Below, in pieces: positions 34,435 through 43,017 of a stretch of DNA of 64,000 bases. The stretch is from Oceanospirillum sp048265165 (GTDB lineage Bacteria; Pseudomonadota; Gammaproteobacteria; Pseudomonadales; Halomonadaceae), in contig NZ_JBLXCD010000007.1 in the NCBI RefSeq assembly GCF_048265165.1, positions 124,001 through 188,000 of the forward strand, given 5' to 3'. The translations under genes were made by a program, and so were the position numbers. How positions within the stretch are numbered: the first letter of the stretch is position 1; every line of letters begins with the position of its first letter. The notes beneath the pieces were generated by a model. That model did no database searches, was not told the origin of the DNA, and saw nothing but the letters and a program-made list of their open reading frames with translations.

Positions 34435-35787
34435 CTAGACAACGCCTTGCTCGGTCATGGCATCTGCCACTCGGCGAAAACCGGCAATATTTGCCCCGAG
34501 TACCAAATTGTGTGGCTGGCCGAACTCTATAGCTGTTTCGCTGCAGCGTTGATGGATGTCATGCATGATCTCTTTCAGGCGACTTTCAACCTGCTCAAAA
34601 GAAAGTTGCTGCATACTGGCATTCTGACTCATTTCCAGCTGACTGGTGGCAACTCCGCCTGCGTTAGCGGCTTTTCCCGGCCCGTAGTGGATTTTATTCT
34701 CCAGAAAAATTTCTACAGCTTCTGGTGTTGAAGGCATATTGGCACCTTCACTAATACAACGGCAGTTGTTGGACATCAGAGCTTTTGCATCAGATTCGCT
34801 CAGCTCATTCTGTGTTGCGCAAGGAAATGCAGCATCCGCCTGATAGCGCCAGACAGCATGACCATCTTCCGGGTATTCATTGATAGGGGTAAACTCCGCG
34901 TGGTGATGCTTTTCCAGATAGTGCTGCAAAGACACCCGCTTTCGCTCTTTTAGTTCTTTCAATAACTCTAAGTCGATACCTTTTGCATCGAAAAGGGTAC
35001 CGGATGAATCTGTTGCGGTTACTGGCTTCGCGCCTAACTGATATAGCTTCTCGATAGTGTAAATGGCAACGTTGCCTGCTCCGGAAACCAGACAGGTTTT
35101 ACCCGCCAGGCTACTGCCTGAAGATTCCAGCATATTTTGGGCAAAATAAACACAACCATAACCGGTGGCTTCTTTACGTACCAGAGAGCCTCCCCACAGC
35201 AGACCCTTTCCAGTCAGAACGCCGTCATATCGACCTGTTAGTCGCTTGTACTGACCAAACATATAACCGATCTCCCGGGCACCAACACCGATATCTCCTG
35301 CCGGTACATCGGTTGTTGGGCCGATATGGCGATAGAGCTCTGTCATAAATGACTGGCAAAAACGCATGATTTCCTGATCGGAGCGACCTTTAGGGTCAAA
35401 GTTACTTCCACCCTTTCCGCCGCCAATCTGTAGTCCTGTTAATGCATTTTTGAAAATTTGCTCGAAACCAAGAAATTTAATAATGCCGGCATTTACAGAA
35501 GGGTGAAAACGCAGCCCTCCTTTGTAGGGGCCAAGTGCTGAGTTAAATTCAATCCGGTAGCCTTTATTGACGTGAATTTCACCTTGATCATCAACCCAGG
35601 GGATACGGAACATAATCTGTCGTTCAGGTTCCACCATTCGCTCGATAATATGGTTTTTCCGGTATTGCGGGCTTTGCTCTAATACTGGTTCCAGTGACTC
35701 CAGTACTTCTTCAACGGCCTGATAGAACTCAGTTTGCGCCGGGCTTGAAGCCATTAAGCCAGTAATAGTGTTGTGGATATACGGCAT
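34435..35787 (-). CDS. gdhA: NADP-dependent glutamate dehydrogenase
   Basis: 450 residues, the size of hexameric bacterial NADP-GDH. Conserved parts: GPYKGGLRFHPSVN, the active-site GGGKGGSNFDPKG with catalytic lysine, PAGDIGVGAREIGYM, and the nucleotide-binding VSGAGNVAIY (GAGNVA fingerprint). It makes glutamate from 2-oxoglutarate and ammonia when ammonia is plentiful. A strong GGGGA ribosome site lies seven bases before the ATG. The gene separates dusB from the DUF3426 gene, which are neighbours in Pseudomonas, so it looks like an insertion into a conserved block. Confidence 0.97.
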   Translation of the reverse strand: MPYIHNTITGLMASSPAQTEFYQAVEEVLESLEPVLEQSPQYRKNHIIERMVEPERQIMFRIPWVDDQGEIHVNKGYRIEFNSALGPYKGGLRFHPSVNAGIIKFLGFEQIFKNALTGLQIGGGKGGSNFDPKGRSDQEIMRFCQSFMTELYRHIGPTTDVPAGDIGVGAREIGYMFGQYKRLTGRYDGVLTGKGLLWGGSLVRKEATGYGCVYFAQNMLESSGSSLAGKTCLVSGAGNVAIYTIEKLYQLGAKPVTATDSSGTLFDAKGIDLELLKELKERKRVSLQHYLEKHHHAEFTPINEYPEDGHAVWRYQADAAFPCATQNELSESDAKALMSNNCRCISEGANMPSTPEAVEIFLENKIHYGPGKAANAGGVATSQLEMSQNASMQQLSFEQVESRLKEIMHDIHQRCSETAIEFGQPHNLVLGANIAGFRRVADAMTEQGVV

Positions 35788-36096
35788 AGGTTCCCCTGTT
35801 TGAATGCATCATCATGGCAGCTCTTCCAGATCGTTATGAAAGATACCGACTTGCTTATGCTTTTTTTGCATGGGGTGATGATAATAAAGAATAGAGTCGG
35901 CATAAATGCTCCAAAAGTGGTCATTCCGATTTATTTTGGTGCAAAAGGTGACTAGTACAGCTGTTTGATAGCTTTTTTTGTATTTTTTTGGTGCGTGAGT
36001 GCTTTATCTTGGTGATAAGAAGGGAGGGTAGGTAGATGCTGAAGCAGATTTGTTACGCTTAAAAAGAAGATGTGTCCTTACTAGCCCGCCGGCATT
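35788..36096. other. Upstream region of gdhA, no gene seen
   Basis: 309 bases between the gdhA start and the end of the DUF3426 gene. It is AT-rich with several T and A tracts, presumably holding the gdhA promoter. I searched for an NtrC-type palindrome and a sigma-54 -24/-12 element and found only a lone GGTGCA half-site near 35938. No open frame with a ribosome site is present. Confidence 0.5.
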
Positions 36097-37050
36097 TTAA
36101 AGCCGGCTGGATGGGAAGAGGCGGACGCTGAAGTTGTGAGGAGTACTTGTTTTGACTCGGATCGGGAGCGTTAGTGCGATGGGGAGGTCAGGAGGCAGCA
36201 TCTGATCAGCAAAAGGTTTGCCTTGCAGATATGTCTCAGGTTGATAGATAAATTCGGCGATAGCTTTACCGCGTTCATCCCGCAGCTCCAACAGAATGGC
36301 TGGGAAAGGCAGCTCATTAGTCGTTGGGTTGTTCAGTACCAAATCTGCACTGGTTTGGGTGCTCTCTGTTTTAATTGCTTGCTGGGATACTTCCAGTACA
36401 TCAAAGTCTGAAGGGAGGTAATGTTCGCAGCCTGATAGACTGCAAATTGCTTCGGCAAATCCTGAAAGCCCGGGAGATTGGCTGAGTGCCCGGGTATTAC
36501 TCCAGAGTAAAATTAAAATCAGAAGCACAAGTCCTGCTGCTGCGCTGGCCGGAATCCACGGGACTCCACGGGGGATCGGAATCTCCACCTTTCTTTTGGC
36601 CTGAGGCGGTGTATCTACTTGTGCAGAAAAGTGTAGGTCAGGGCTGATTGGCGGGAGGTCTTCACGCTCTGCTGTCAATGTTGCATCGTTAGGCTGCAGA
36701 TGATCCGAGAGCTGACTTTCCTCATGAGCAGTAGTAGGGATTTCATCACTTAAGGGTGATCCCAAGGGAATATCTTCTGCCTGGACGTGTTCGGGAGACT
36801 GACTGTAGACCTGTTCTGTCGTATACGGTGATGTGGTTTCAGACTGTATTTCGTTATCAGGCTCTTCTATCTGAGACTGAGGTGCGACAGTATGTTGCTT
36901 TAATCCCAGTTCAAACAGGTGGTTAGCTGCATTGAAAATTTTCTTACAACGGCCGCAACGAGCAACGCCAAAGGCCTGTTGCAGGTCTGCATCAGAAATA
37001 ACAAAGCAGGTTGAGCAGTGTGGGCAGCGAGTAAGCCGGTCATCCATCAT
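36097..37050 (-). CDS. MJ0042-type zinc-ribbon protein, DUF3426
   Basis: 317 residues from ATG 37050 (neither this nor the neighbouring ATG 37047 or the TTG 37071 has a good ribosome site). The N-terminal zinc ribbon has cysteines C9, C12, C32 and C35 (TRCPHCST ... ARCGRCKK). A low-complexity acidic and Pro-rich segment follows (about 60-160), then one membrane helix (about 168-184) and a DUF3426 domain of about 125 residues. Function is not established; the gene is regularly found beside prmA. The orientation suggests a cytosolic ribbon and periplasmic C-terminal domain. Confidence 0.88.
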   Translation of the reverse strand: MMDDRLTRCPHCSTCFVISDADLQQAFGVARCGRCKKIFNAANHLFELGLKQHTVAPQSQIEEPDNEIQSETTSPYTTEQVYSQSPEHVQAEDIPLGSPLSDEIPTTAHEESQLSDHLQPNDATLTAEREDLPPISPDLHFSAQVDTPPQAKRKVEIPIPRGVPWIPASAAAGLVLLILILLWSNTRALSQSPGLSGFAEAICSLSGCEHYLPSDFDVLEVSQQAIKTESTQTSADLVLNNPTTNELPFPAILLELRDERGKAIAEFIYQPETYLQGKPFADQMLPPDLPIALTLPIRVKTSTPHNFSVRLFPSSRL

Positions 37051-37103
37051 CGGTCTGTCATTTTCCAACAAGAGTCTGAGTTACATCATAAGATTATGAA
37101 AGC

Positions 37104-37139
37104 AAACAGGCAATCCCATTCGACGAGGATTCCCTGTTT
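37104..37139 (-). terminator. Imperfect hairpin beyond prmA
   Basis: 13-bp stem with one mismatch, AAACAGGCAATCC (37104-37116) against GGATTCCCTGTTT (37127-37139), loop of 10. On the minus strand it is followed by GCTTTC, only a weak T-tract. It lies between prmA and the DUF3426 gene. Confidence 0.45.
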
Positions 37140-37201
37140 ATAACAGCTTCAAGTCATTGATCAAAGCGTGCTTTTTTCGTTTTAAGCCGTGGTTAGGGAG
37201 A

Positions 37202-38101
37202 TCAGGATTGAACTTTTGTAGCGCTCAGGCAGACCCACTCTTCTTTCTGATGTACAGGCTCAAAGTCAAACCATGGCTGGTAAGCGGCAATGACTTCATC
37301 AGCCTGGTGGGACAAAATGCCAGACAGTACCAAATTGCCCTGATCTTTAACCAGGGCTGCAAGAGTCGGGGCGAGGTCGATCAGTGGGCCAGCCAGAATG
37401 TTGGCCAGCATCAGATCTGCTTGTATATCCCCGATTTTTCCGGGGTAATAAACATCAAAGCTCTCTGCGGGTAGGCTATTTCGATCTGTGTTTTCCCGGG
37501 TGGCAACCAGAGCCTGAGGGTCATTATCCACGCCATATGCCTTTTCGGCACCTAACAGCAAGGCAGCAACTCCCAAAATACCTGAACCGCAGCCGTAATC
37601 GATAACCGTTTGGCCTGATACATCGTGTTGATCGAGCCATTCCAGGCACATAAACGTAGTGGGGTGCGTGCCGGTGCCAAAGGCCAGTCCCGGGTCCAGT
37701 ACCAAGTTTGTTGCTTCCGGGTCTGGAGCTTCTTTCCAGCTTGGACAAACCCAGAGCCGGTTACCAACCTGTATGGGGTGGAAGTTTTCCATCCACTCCC
37801 GCTCCCAGTCCTTGTCTTCGAGGATCTCTAGGCGGGATGCCGGAAAGGGCTGGTCCGGGAACACAGAAGCCCAGCCACTTTGCAGTGCCTCAATCATGGC
37901 CTTACTGTCTTGTTCAGCGTCAAACAGCCCTGTAATACGGGTTTGTTGCCAAAGAGGCGTTGTACCTCTGATGGGTTCAAAAAGAGGCTGGTCAGCACCG
38001 TCTTCCAGAGTTACCGCATTGGCATCAGCGGCCAACAGTAACTCTTCCAGAACTTCTGCATGGGCAGGTGTGGTATCAATCTTAATCTGAAGCCAGGGCA
38101 T
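37202..38101 (-). CDS. prmA: PrmA, ribosomal protein L11 methyltransferase
   Basis: 299 residues from ATG 38101, with GGAG eight bases upstream; the frame runs further to 38161 but E. coli PrmA (293) matches this start, MPWLQIKI. The SAM-binding motif VIDYGCGSGILGVAALLLGA is clear, followed by VDNDPQAL and the ANILAGPLIDLAP active-site segment. PrmA trimethylates L11 at several lysines and the N-terminus. It follows accC after a strong terminator, so it probably has its own promoter. Confidence 0.96.
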   Translation of the reverse strand: MPWLQIKIDTTPAHAEVLEELLLAADANAVTLEDGADQPLFEPIRGTTPLWQQTRITGLFDAEQDSKAMIEALQSGWASVFPDQPFPASRLEILEDKDWEREWMENFHPIQVGNRLWVCPSWKEAPDPEATNLVLDPGLAFGTGTHPTTFMCLEWLDQHDVSGQTVIDYGCGSGILGVAALLLGAEKAYGVDNDPQALVATRENTDRNSLPAESFDVYYPGKIGDIQADLMLANILAGPLIDLAPTLAALVKDQGNLVLSGILSHQADEVIAAYQPWFDFEPVHQKEEWVCLSATKVQS

Positions 38102-38264
38102 GGTTTTCTCCGGGACTGAATCTCTGAATTCCTGAGCCAACACTGGCTCTATGTGGTGCATTGTACACTGAATTCGGTAATGATTCGGAGAATGAGTTTC
38201 TAAAAAGTTGGTCGCAAATGATGGTGGGTTTGCTCTGCAGAGGGGATTTTCTAGTATTCATATC

Positions 38265-38296
38265 AAAAAAACCGGAAGCACCTGGCTTCCGGTTTT
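38265..38296 (-). terminator. Intrinsic terminator after accC
   Basis: 12-bp perfect stem AAAACCGGAAGC / GCTTCCGGTTTT with a 5-base loop, followed on the minus strand by a T run (complement of A at 38265-38271). It ends the aroQ-accB-accC transcript about 40 bases past the accC stop. Confidence 0.88.
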
Positions 38297-38334
38297 CAGA
38301 GGTTGGTTATCCAAAAAGATATTAACTGAATGGA

Positions 38335-39675
38335 TTACAGGGACAGCTTTTTCTCAAGGTAGTGAATGTTGACGCCACCTTCCATAAAGCCGCTGTCACG
38401 AACCAGGTCCTGTTGCAGTCCAATATTGGATTTAATGCCATCAATGACAATTTCATCCAGAGCACTGCGCATGCGAGTTAGTGCAATTTCGCGGGTTTCA
38501 CCCCAGGTAATCAGCTTGCCGATCAGGGAATCATAATAAGGCGGTACGCTGTAGCCATCATATAAATGACTGTCCATCCGAACCCCCAGGCCACCGGGAG
38601 CATGGAAGTGATCGACTTTACCTGGTGAGGGCAGGAAGGTTTTAGAGTCTTCCGCATTGATGCGACACTCAAATGAGTGGCCCCGAATCACGATATCTTC
38701 CTGCTTGATACTTAAAGGCAGGCCGCTGGCAATACGTAGCTGTTCTTTCACGATATCAACGCCGGTAACCATCTCGGAAACCGGATGTTCAACCTGTACG
38801 CGGGTGTTCATTTCAATGAAGTAGAAACCGCCATCTTCGTAAAGAAACTCGAATGTGCCGGCGCCACGATAGCCAATTTCAACACAGGCCCGCACACAGC
38901 GTTCCTGCACTTCACGGCGAATACCATCAGGAATACCAGGTGCTGGTGCTTCTTCCAGAACCTTCTGATGCCGACGCTGCAATGAGCAGTCGCGATCACC
39001 CAGGTGAATTGCACTGCCCTGACCATCTGCCAGCACCTGAATCTCAACGTGACGTGGGTTCTGCAGGAACTTCTCCATGTAAACCGTATCGTCACCGAAA
39101 GCAGCTTTGGCTTCTGCTTTCGTTACTTGCACAGCGTTGACCAGGTGTGCTTCGGTATGGACAACGCGCATACCCCGACCACCACCACCGGCGGCGGCTT
39201 TGATAATGACCGGCAGTCCAATACGGCGGGCTGTCTGAACGACAAATTCAGGGTCATCCGGTAGCGGGCCATCAGAACCCGGAACCGTAGGGACACCGGC
39301 TTTTTTCATCGCATCAATGGCAGAAACTTTATCTCCCATCAGGCGGATAACGTCAGCAGTAGGGCCGATGAATTTGAAGCCGCAGCGTTCTACCTGTTCT
39401 GCGAAGTCAGCATTTTCCGCAAGGAAACCGTAGCCAGGGTGGATACCCTCGGAATCGGTAACTTCTGCGGCACTGATAATGGCAGGAATGTTCAGGTAGC
39501 TATCGGTGGAAGATGCCGGGCCGATACATACAGATTCGTCAGCCAGACGAACATGCATCAGGTCGCGGTCAGCGGCAGAGTGAACGGCTACAGTCTTTAT
39601 GCCCAGTTCTTTACAGGCACGTAGAATACGTAGCGCAATCTCACCCCGGTTTGCAATAAGTACTTTATCAAGCAT
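38335..39675 (-). CDS. accC: AccC, biotin carboxylase
   Basis: 446 residues. ATP-grasp biotin carboxylase with the N-terminal LIANRGEIALRILRA signature, the glycine-rich loop AAAGGGGRGM, HVEIQVLAD, DRDCSLQRRHQKV and EMNTRVQVEHPV (catalytic Glu and Arg). It carboxylates biotin on AccB using ATP and bicarbonate, the first half-reaction of acetyl-CoA carboxylase. Follows accB by 57 bases in the standard accBC operon. Confidence 0.98.
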   Translation of the reverse strand: MLDKVLIANRGEIALRILRACKELGIKTVAVHSAADRDLMHVRLADESVCIGPASSTDSYLNIPAIISAAEVTDSEGIHPGYGFLAENADFAEQVERCGFKFIGPTADVIRLMGDKVSAIDAMKKAGVPTVPGSDGPLPDDPEFVVQTARRIGLPVIIKAAAGGGGRGMRVVHTEAHLVNAVQVTKAEAKAAFGDDTVYMEKFLQNPRHVEIQVLADGQGSAIHLGDRDCSLQRRHQKVLEEAPAPGIPDGIRREVQERCVRACVEIGYRGAGTFEFLYEDGGFYFIEMNTRVQVEHPVSEMVTGVDIVKEQLRIASGLPLSIKQEDIVIRGHSFECRINAEDSKTFLPSPGKVDHFHAPGGLGVRMDSHLYDGYSVPPYYDSLIGKLITWGETREIALTRMRSALDEIVIDGIKSNIGLQQDLVRDSGFMEGGVNIHYLEKKLSL

Positions 39676-39732
39676 GATCGAGCCTTATGAATTCTGGAGT
39701 CAAAAAAGAGATGTCAGTCGTTTTGGCAAAAC

Positions 39733-40176
39733 TTAAACGATAGACAACAGCGGCTGATCAAATTCAACTGGCTGACCATCTTCAACCAAAATCTCGCCCA
39801 CAGTGCCGTCTTTATCTGCTTCGATCTGGTTCATCATTTTCATGGCTTCAACGATGCAGATAGTATCGCCTTTCTTAACCTTCTGACCTACTTCAACGAA
39901 GACTTTTGCGCCTGGGGCTGGTGAACGATAGAAAGTACCTACCATTGGGGATTTTACCAGGTGTCCTGCAGGGGTTGCCGGAGCAGGAGCTGATGCCTCA
40001 GCCGCTGCCGGAGCTGCTGGGGCCGGTGCTGCCATTGGAGCCGGTGCATACTGAACCTGAGCAGTGCTCATATTACGGCTGATGCGAACAGATTCTTCGC
40101 CTTCCTGGATTTCGATCTCAGCAATGTTGGATTCTTCCAGCAGCTCAATCAGTTTTTTTACTTTACGAATATCCAT
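39733..40176 (-). CDS. accB: AccB, biotin carboxyl carrier protein
   Basis: 147 residues from ATG 40176; the upstream extension to 40248 is leader. The N-terminus (MDIRKVKKLIELLEES) and a central Ala/Pro-rich linker (about 43-70) lead to the biotinyl domain, with the biotinylated lysine K113 in EAMKMMN. The protruding thumb GTFYRSPAPGA is present, as in E. coli AccB. It carries CO2 from AccC to the carboxyltransferase AccAD, which is not in the window. Confidence 0.97.
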   Translation of the reverse strand: MDIRKVKKLIELLEESNIAEIEIQEGEESVRISRNMSTAQVQYAPAPMAAPAPAAPAAAEASAPAPATPAGHLVKSPMVGTFYRSPAPGAKVFVEVGQKVKKGDTICIVEAMKMMNQIEADKDGTVGEILVEDGQPVEFDQPLLSIV

Positions 40177-40285
40177 GATCAATCTCTTTTCACTTGTGTG
40201 TGGAACATGAGTCAGCGTCATACACTGGCTGTTATTGGTTTTCTGCATAGGCAGAGAATTTCAGGTCTGACAGGGAGATGCCCAA

Positions 40286-40744
40286 TCAGACAATCTTTAG
40301 TGTTTTATCATTAAGAAGCTTTAATGCCGCTGAGAGGGCAAAGTCGTAACCCTGTGCTCCCAGACCGCAGATCACTCCCTGAGCTACATCGGACAGATAG
40401 GAGTGATGACGGAAAGGCTCGCGGGCATGAATATTGGACAGATGGACCTCAATGAAGGGGATCTGAACGCCCAGTAAGGCATCGCGCAAAGCAACACTTG
40501 TATGGGTAAAAGCCGCAGGATTGATAATGATAAAGTCTGTATTCTCGTCGCGAGCGGCATGAATCCGGTCTATTAGTGCATGCTCGGCATTACTCTGGAA
40601 GCATTCAAGCTGATGACCTTTTTCAGCGGCTGTTTCCGCCAGATGTTCAGAAATATCAGACAGTGTCTGGCTGCCATAAATTTCAGGCTCGCGTGTTCCG
40701 AGAAGGTTCAGATTGGGGCCGTTTAACACCAGAATGGAAGCCAT
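40286..40744 (-). CDS. aroQ: AroQ, type II 3-dehydroquinate dehydratase
   Basis: 152 residues from ATG 40744; a TTG six codons upstream is the alternative. The type II signature is complete: LVLNGPNLNLLGTREPEIYG with the catalytic tyrosine Y23, NPAAFTHTSVALRDAL and the FIEVHLSNIHARE histidine segment. It dehydrates 3-dehydroquinate in the shikimate pathway as a dodecamer. Located directly upstream of accB, as in Pseudomonas. Confidence 0.97.
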   Translation of the reverse strand: MASILVLNGPNLNLLGTREPEIYGSQTLSDISEHLAETAAEKGHQLECFQSNAEHALIDRIHAARDENTDFIIINPAAFTHTSVALRDALLGVQIPFIEVHLSNIHAREPFRHHSYLSDVAQGVICGLGAQGYDFALSAALKLLNDKTLKIV

Positions 40745-41118
40745 AATTAACTGAATATCCAAGTGACGAGAATGCGAAAAACAAAAAGCAAACAGTTGTT
40801 TGAGTCTGTTTGCTGCTAAAATCAGTAAAAAGAAGTTTAACTGTATATAATATCGGTTAAATGATGATAAAAGTGCAGTTTCTTCCTTGTGTTTAAGCGT
40901 AGTTTGCCGAATTTGATAGATCTTGTCCAGTTTTCGTCTGTTCTGCTTTGTTTGACTGCTTTTTACTGCGTGTTACTGAATTTTACCTATTTGTAGCAAA
41001 TTTGGGAAAACTTCCCTTTTCTGGCTTCAGATCCACCTTGTCAGGCTGAAAACAGTGCTCCGCAGGCTTGTTTTTCGAGCCGGTCGCTACTACGACTTCT
41101 GACGGCTTAAGACTCTGA
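40745..41118. other. Gap between dsbD-like gene and aroQ
   Basis: 374 bases without a gene. It contains a minus-strand terminator-like hairpin at 40781-40814 and a T/A-rich section around 40840-40860. Reading beyond the dsbD-like stop in the other minus frames gives no stretch that resembles the membrane part of DsbD, so that part seems deleted, not merely frameshifted. Confidence 0.5.
40781..40814 (-). terminator. Terminator-like hairpin upstream of aroQ
   Basis: 9-bp stem AGCAAACAG / CTGTTTGCT with a 10-base loop, followed on the minus strand by TTTTGTTTTTC. It would end transcripts coming from the dsbD-like gene or act as an attenuator in an aroQ leader; it lies 37-70 bases before the aroQ start. 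Confidence 0.6.
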
Positions 41119-41607
41119 TTATAGTGCATTCTGTACAAGATTGAGCTGTTGGGTGTGTGGTGGATAGCACAGGCCTGCTTCAGCACACCCCTGAAAGGTA
41201 ACCTCGATAACAACGCCTTGCCTGACAGCTTCGGCTGGCATATTGAACTGATAGCTGAGTACTGCTTTGTGCCTGAGTATCTCGACATTGCCCTGAAATT
41301 CATCCACAACCTGCTCACCACGTGGAATTTCAAGAATGGTCAGATCGGCACTTTCTGGCAGAACAGGCAACACTTTAAAGCGGGAGCGATAGAGATAATG
41401 CTTTGGCTCAATTCTCCAGGTCAGGGTTAATTTTGTTCCTTTAAGGTTGCCTTCCAATTGGAACGCCTGCTCTACGGGAAGAAAGCCATCGACGGACGCA
41501 CTGCCAAAACCGTCCGCTTTTTGGTCAAAAAAGCCAGCTTCAGCACTCAGTGGAAGTGTTGTCACGATTAGAAAAGCCAGTAGTGAAAAAAAGTGTTTTA
41601 GGTTCAA
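41119..41607 (-). CDS. Free-standing DsbD N-terminal (alpha) domain, periplasmic
   Basis: 162 residues from a TTG start at 41607 with AAGGAAG upstream. A signal peptide covers residues 1-24 (hydrophobic FFSLLAFLIVTTLPL, SAEA before the mature start). The rest matches the immunoglobulin-like alpha domain of DsbD, including the redox pair C141 and C147 in CAEAGLCYPP, spaced exactly as in DsbD. The eight-helix membrane domain and the C-terminal thioredoxin domain are missing: the frame stops 15 residues after the second cysteine. In Pseudomonas a full dsbD (dipZ) lies in this position before aroQ. It could be a working soluble module or a remnant. Confidence 0.85.
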   Translation of the reverse strand: MNLKHFFSLLAFLIVTTLPLSAEAGFFDQKADGFGSASVDGFLPVEQAFQLEGNLKGTKLTLTWRIEPKHYLYRSRFKVLPVLPESADLTILEIPRGEQVVDEFQGNVEILRHKAVLSYQFNMPAEAVRQGVVIEVTFQGCAEAGLCYPPHTQQLNLVQNAL

Positions 41608-41795
41608 GATAAGTCTTCCTTTAGTTATGATCGTAAAAGGCTAACCCTATTTCATAGTGTGCTGAGGTGTTTATGTCAGCGCATTGGGTTTTACCCAAAC
41701 AAGCCCCATAATAATAGCAGGTGGCTAATAAGATTCTGTCTCTTGCACAGGGTTCCGACCAAAGTGAAATTATCAGCACGCACGAGGAATATAAA

Positions 41796-42854
41796 ATGTT
41801 AAAGCAGCTTGGAGCGAAAGTCGCTGACCAATGGGATAACCTGAGAGACCTTATGCCTGGTAGTATGATGGGCAAAGTGGTTGGTAGTGGTCTTGCGGTT
41901 TATCTTGTTGTTGCTGTCGGTGTGGGCTGGTACTGGAGCCAGGAACCAGACTCGTTCTCTGTCGCTGAGAATGCCAGGGCAGAGGCGCAGCTGCATGGTC
42001 ATACGGATAAAGCCGGTACGATTGGTTATGCTACAACAACGACGTTAGTCCGTATTGCAGAAACGTTGCTGGATAAACCTGGCGGTTATCTCACTAATGA
42101 TCGTTTCCCCCCTGGCCTGTGGCTGGATAATATTCCCAGTTGGGAATATGGCGTCCTGATTCAGCTTCGGGATATGAGCCGCTCCTTACGAAAGGATATA
42201 TCACGCTCACAGTCCCAATCCACAGAAGATAAAGACCTAACGATTGCTGAGCCCCAGTTTAATTTTGACAGCAATAGCTGGATTCTCCCATCTTCAGAAG
42301 GAGAGTACCGCCAGGGCATTAAAGCATTGATTCGCTACCGTGATCGTCTGGTGGATGATAACCAGAATGATGCACAGTTTTATGCACGGTCCGATAATTT
42401 AAGAAACTGGCTAATGGACGTGGAAACCCGTCTGGGTAGTTTGTCACAGCGATTGAGTGCCAGTGTGGGTAAATCACAGGTTAATATTGACCTGGCCGGT
42501 GACCCTTCGGCAACTCAGTCGAGCCGTAAGCCAGATCAGCAGGAGGTAAAAACGGCCTGGTCAGAGATTGATGATGTCTTTTATGAAGCACGGGGCACGG
42601 CCTGGGCTCTGATTCATATCCTTAAAGCAGTAGAGACTGATTTCCAGGGCGTATTGAAGGACAAAAATGCAGAAGTCAGCCTGCGTCAGATTATTCGTGA
42701 ACTGGAAGCAACTCAGGACGCACTCTGGAGCCCTATGATTCTGAATGGCAGTGGCTTTGGTATGTTTGCTAATCACTCTTTGGTGATGGCGTCATATATA
42801 TCGAGAGCCAATGCGGCGATTATCGATCTGCGGGAGTTATTATCAAGAGGTTGA
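41796..42854 (+). CDS. DUF2333 family membrane-anchored protein
   Basis: 352 residues from ATG 41796, which has GAGGA eight bases upstream; the open frame reaches 41721 but lacks support. One N-terminal transmembrane helix (about 28-47, VVGSGLAVYLVVAVGVGWYW) is followed by a soluble, helix-rich domain containing NDRFPPGLWLDNIPSWEYGVL, which I recognise as DUF2333. Function unknown. The topology implies a periplasmic body. The gene is divergent from the dsbD-like gene and followed by a strong terminator, so it is probably a single-gene transcript. Confidence 0.85.
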   Translation: MLKQLGAKVADQWDNLRDLMPGSMMGKVVGSGLAVYLVVAVGVGWYWSQEPDSFSVAENARAEAQLHGHTDKAGTIGYATTTTLVRIAETLLDKPGGYLTNDRFPPGLWLDNIPSWEYGVLIQLRDMSRSLRKDISRSQSQSTEDKDLTIAEPQFNFDSNSWILPSSEGEYRQGIKALIRYRDRLVDDNQNDAQFYARSDNLRNWLMDVETRLGSLSQRLSASVGKSQVNIDLAGDPSATQSSRKPDQQEVKTAWSEIDDVFYEARGTAWALIHILKAVETDFQGVLKDKNAEVSLRQIIRELEATQDALWSPMILNGSGFGMFANHSLVMASYISRANAAIIDLRELLSRG

Positions 42855-42925
42855 TCGGGGCATGAGTGAGTCGCGAGTTATGATATGACTCAACGTAATT
42901 ATAAATAGTATTTATCTCACATCGG

Positions 42926-42963
42926 AAACCGGCTTTGCATACTTTGCAACAGCCGGTTTTTTT
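42926..42963 (+). terminator. Intrinsic terminator after the DUF2333 gene
   Basis: 9-bp stem AAACCGGCT / AGCCGGTTT, extended inside by TTGCA / TGCAA, ending in seven T (42957-42963). Confidence 0.88.
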
Positions 42964-43017
42964 GTCACTCTCGGAGGTGCGTTTTAGTCAATAAAACAAA
43001 GAAGAAAGGATACGAAT

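Noticed and set aside
36088..36107. GCCGGC / GCCGGC hairpin at the end of the DUF3426 gene considered as a terminator
   Set aside because: The stem overlaps the stop codon region and no T-tract follows on the minus strand.
40983..41333. Minus-strand frame of 116 codons overlapping the dsbD-like gene, considered as a frameshifted continuation of DsbD
   Set aside because: The part beyond the dsbD-like stop has no hydrophobic helices and no resemblance to the DsbD membrane domain.
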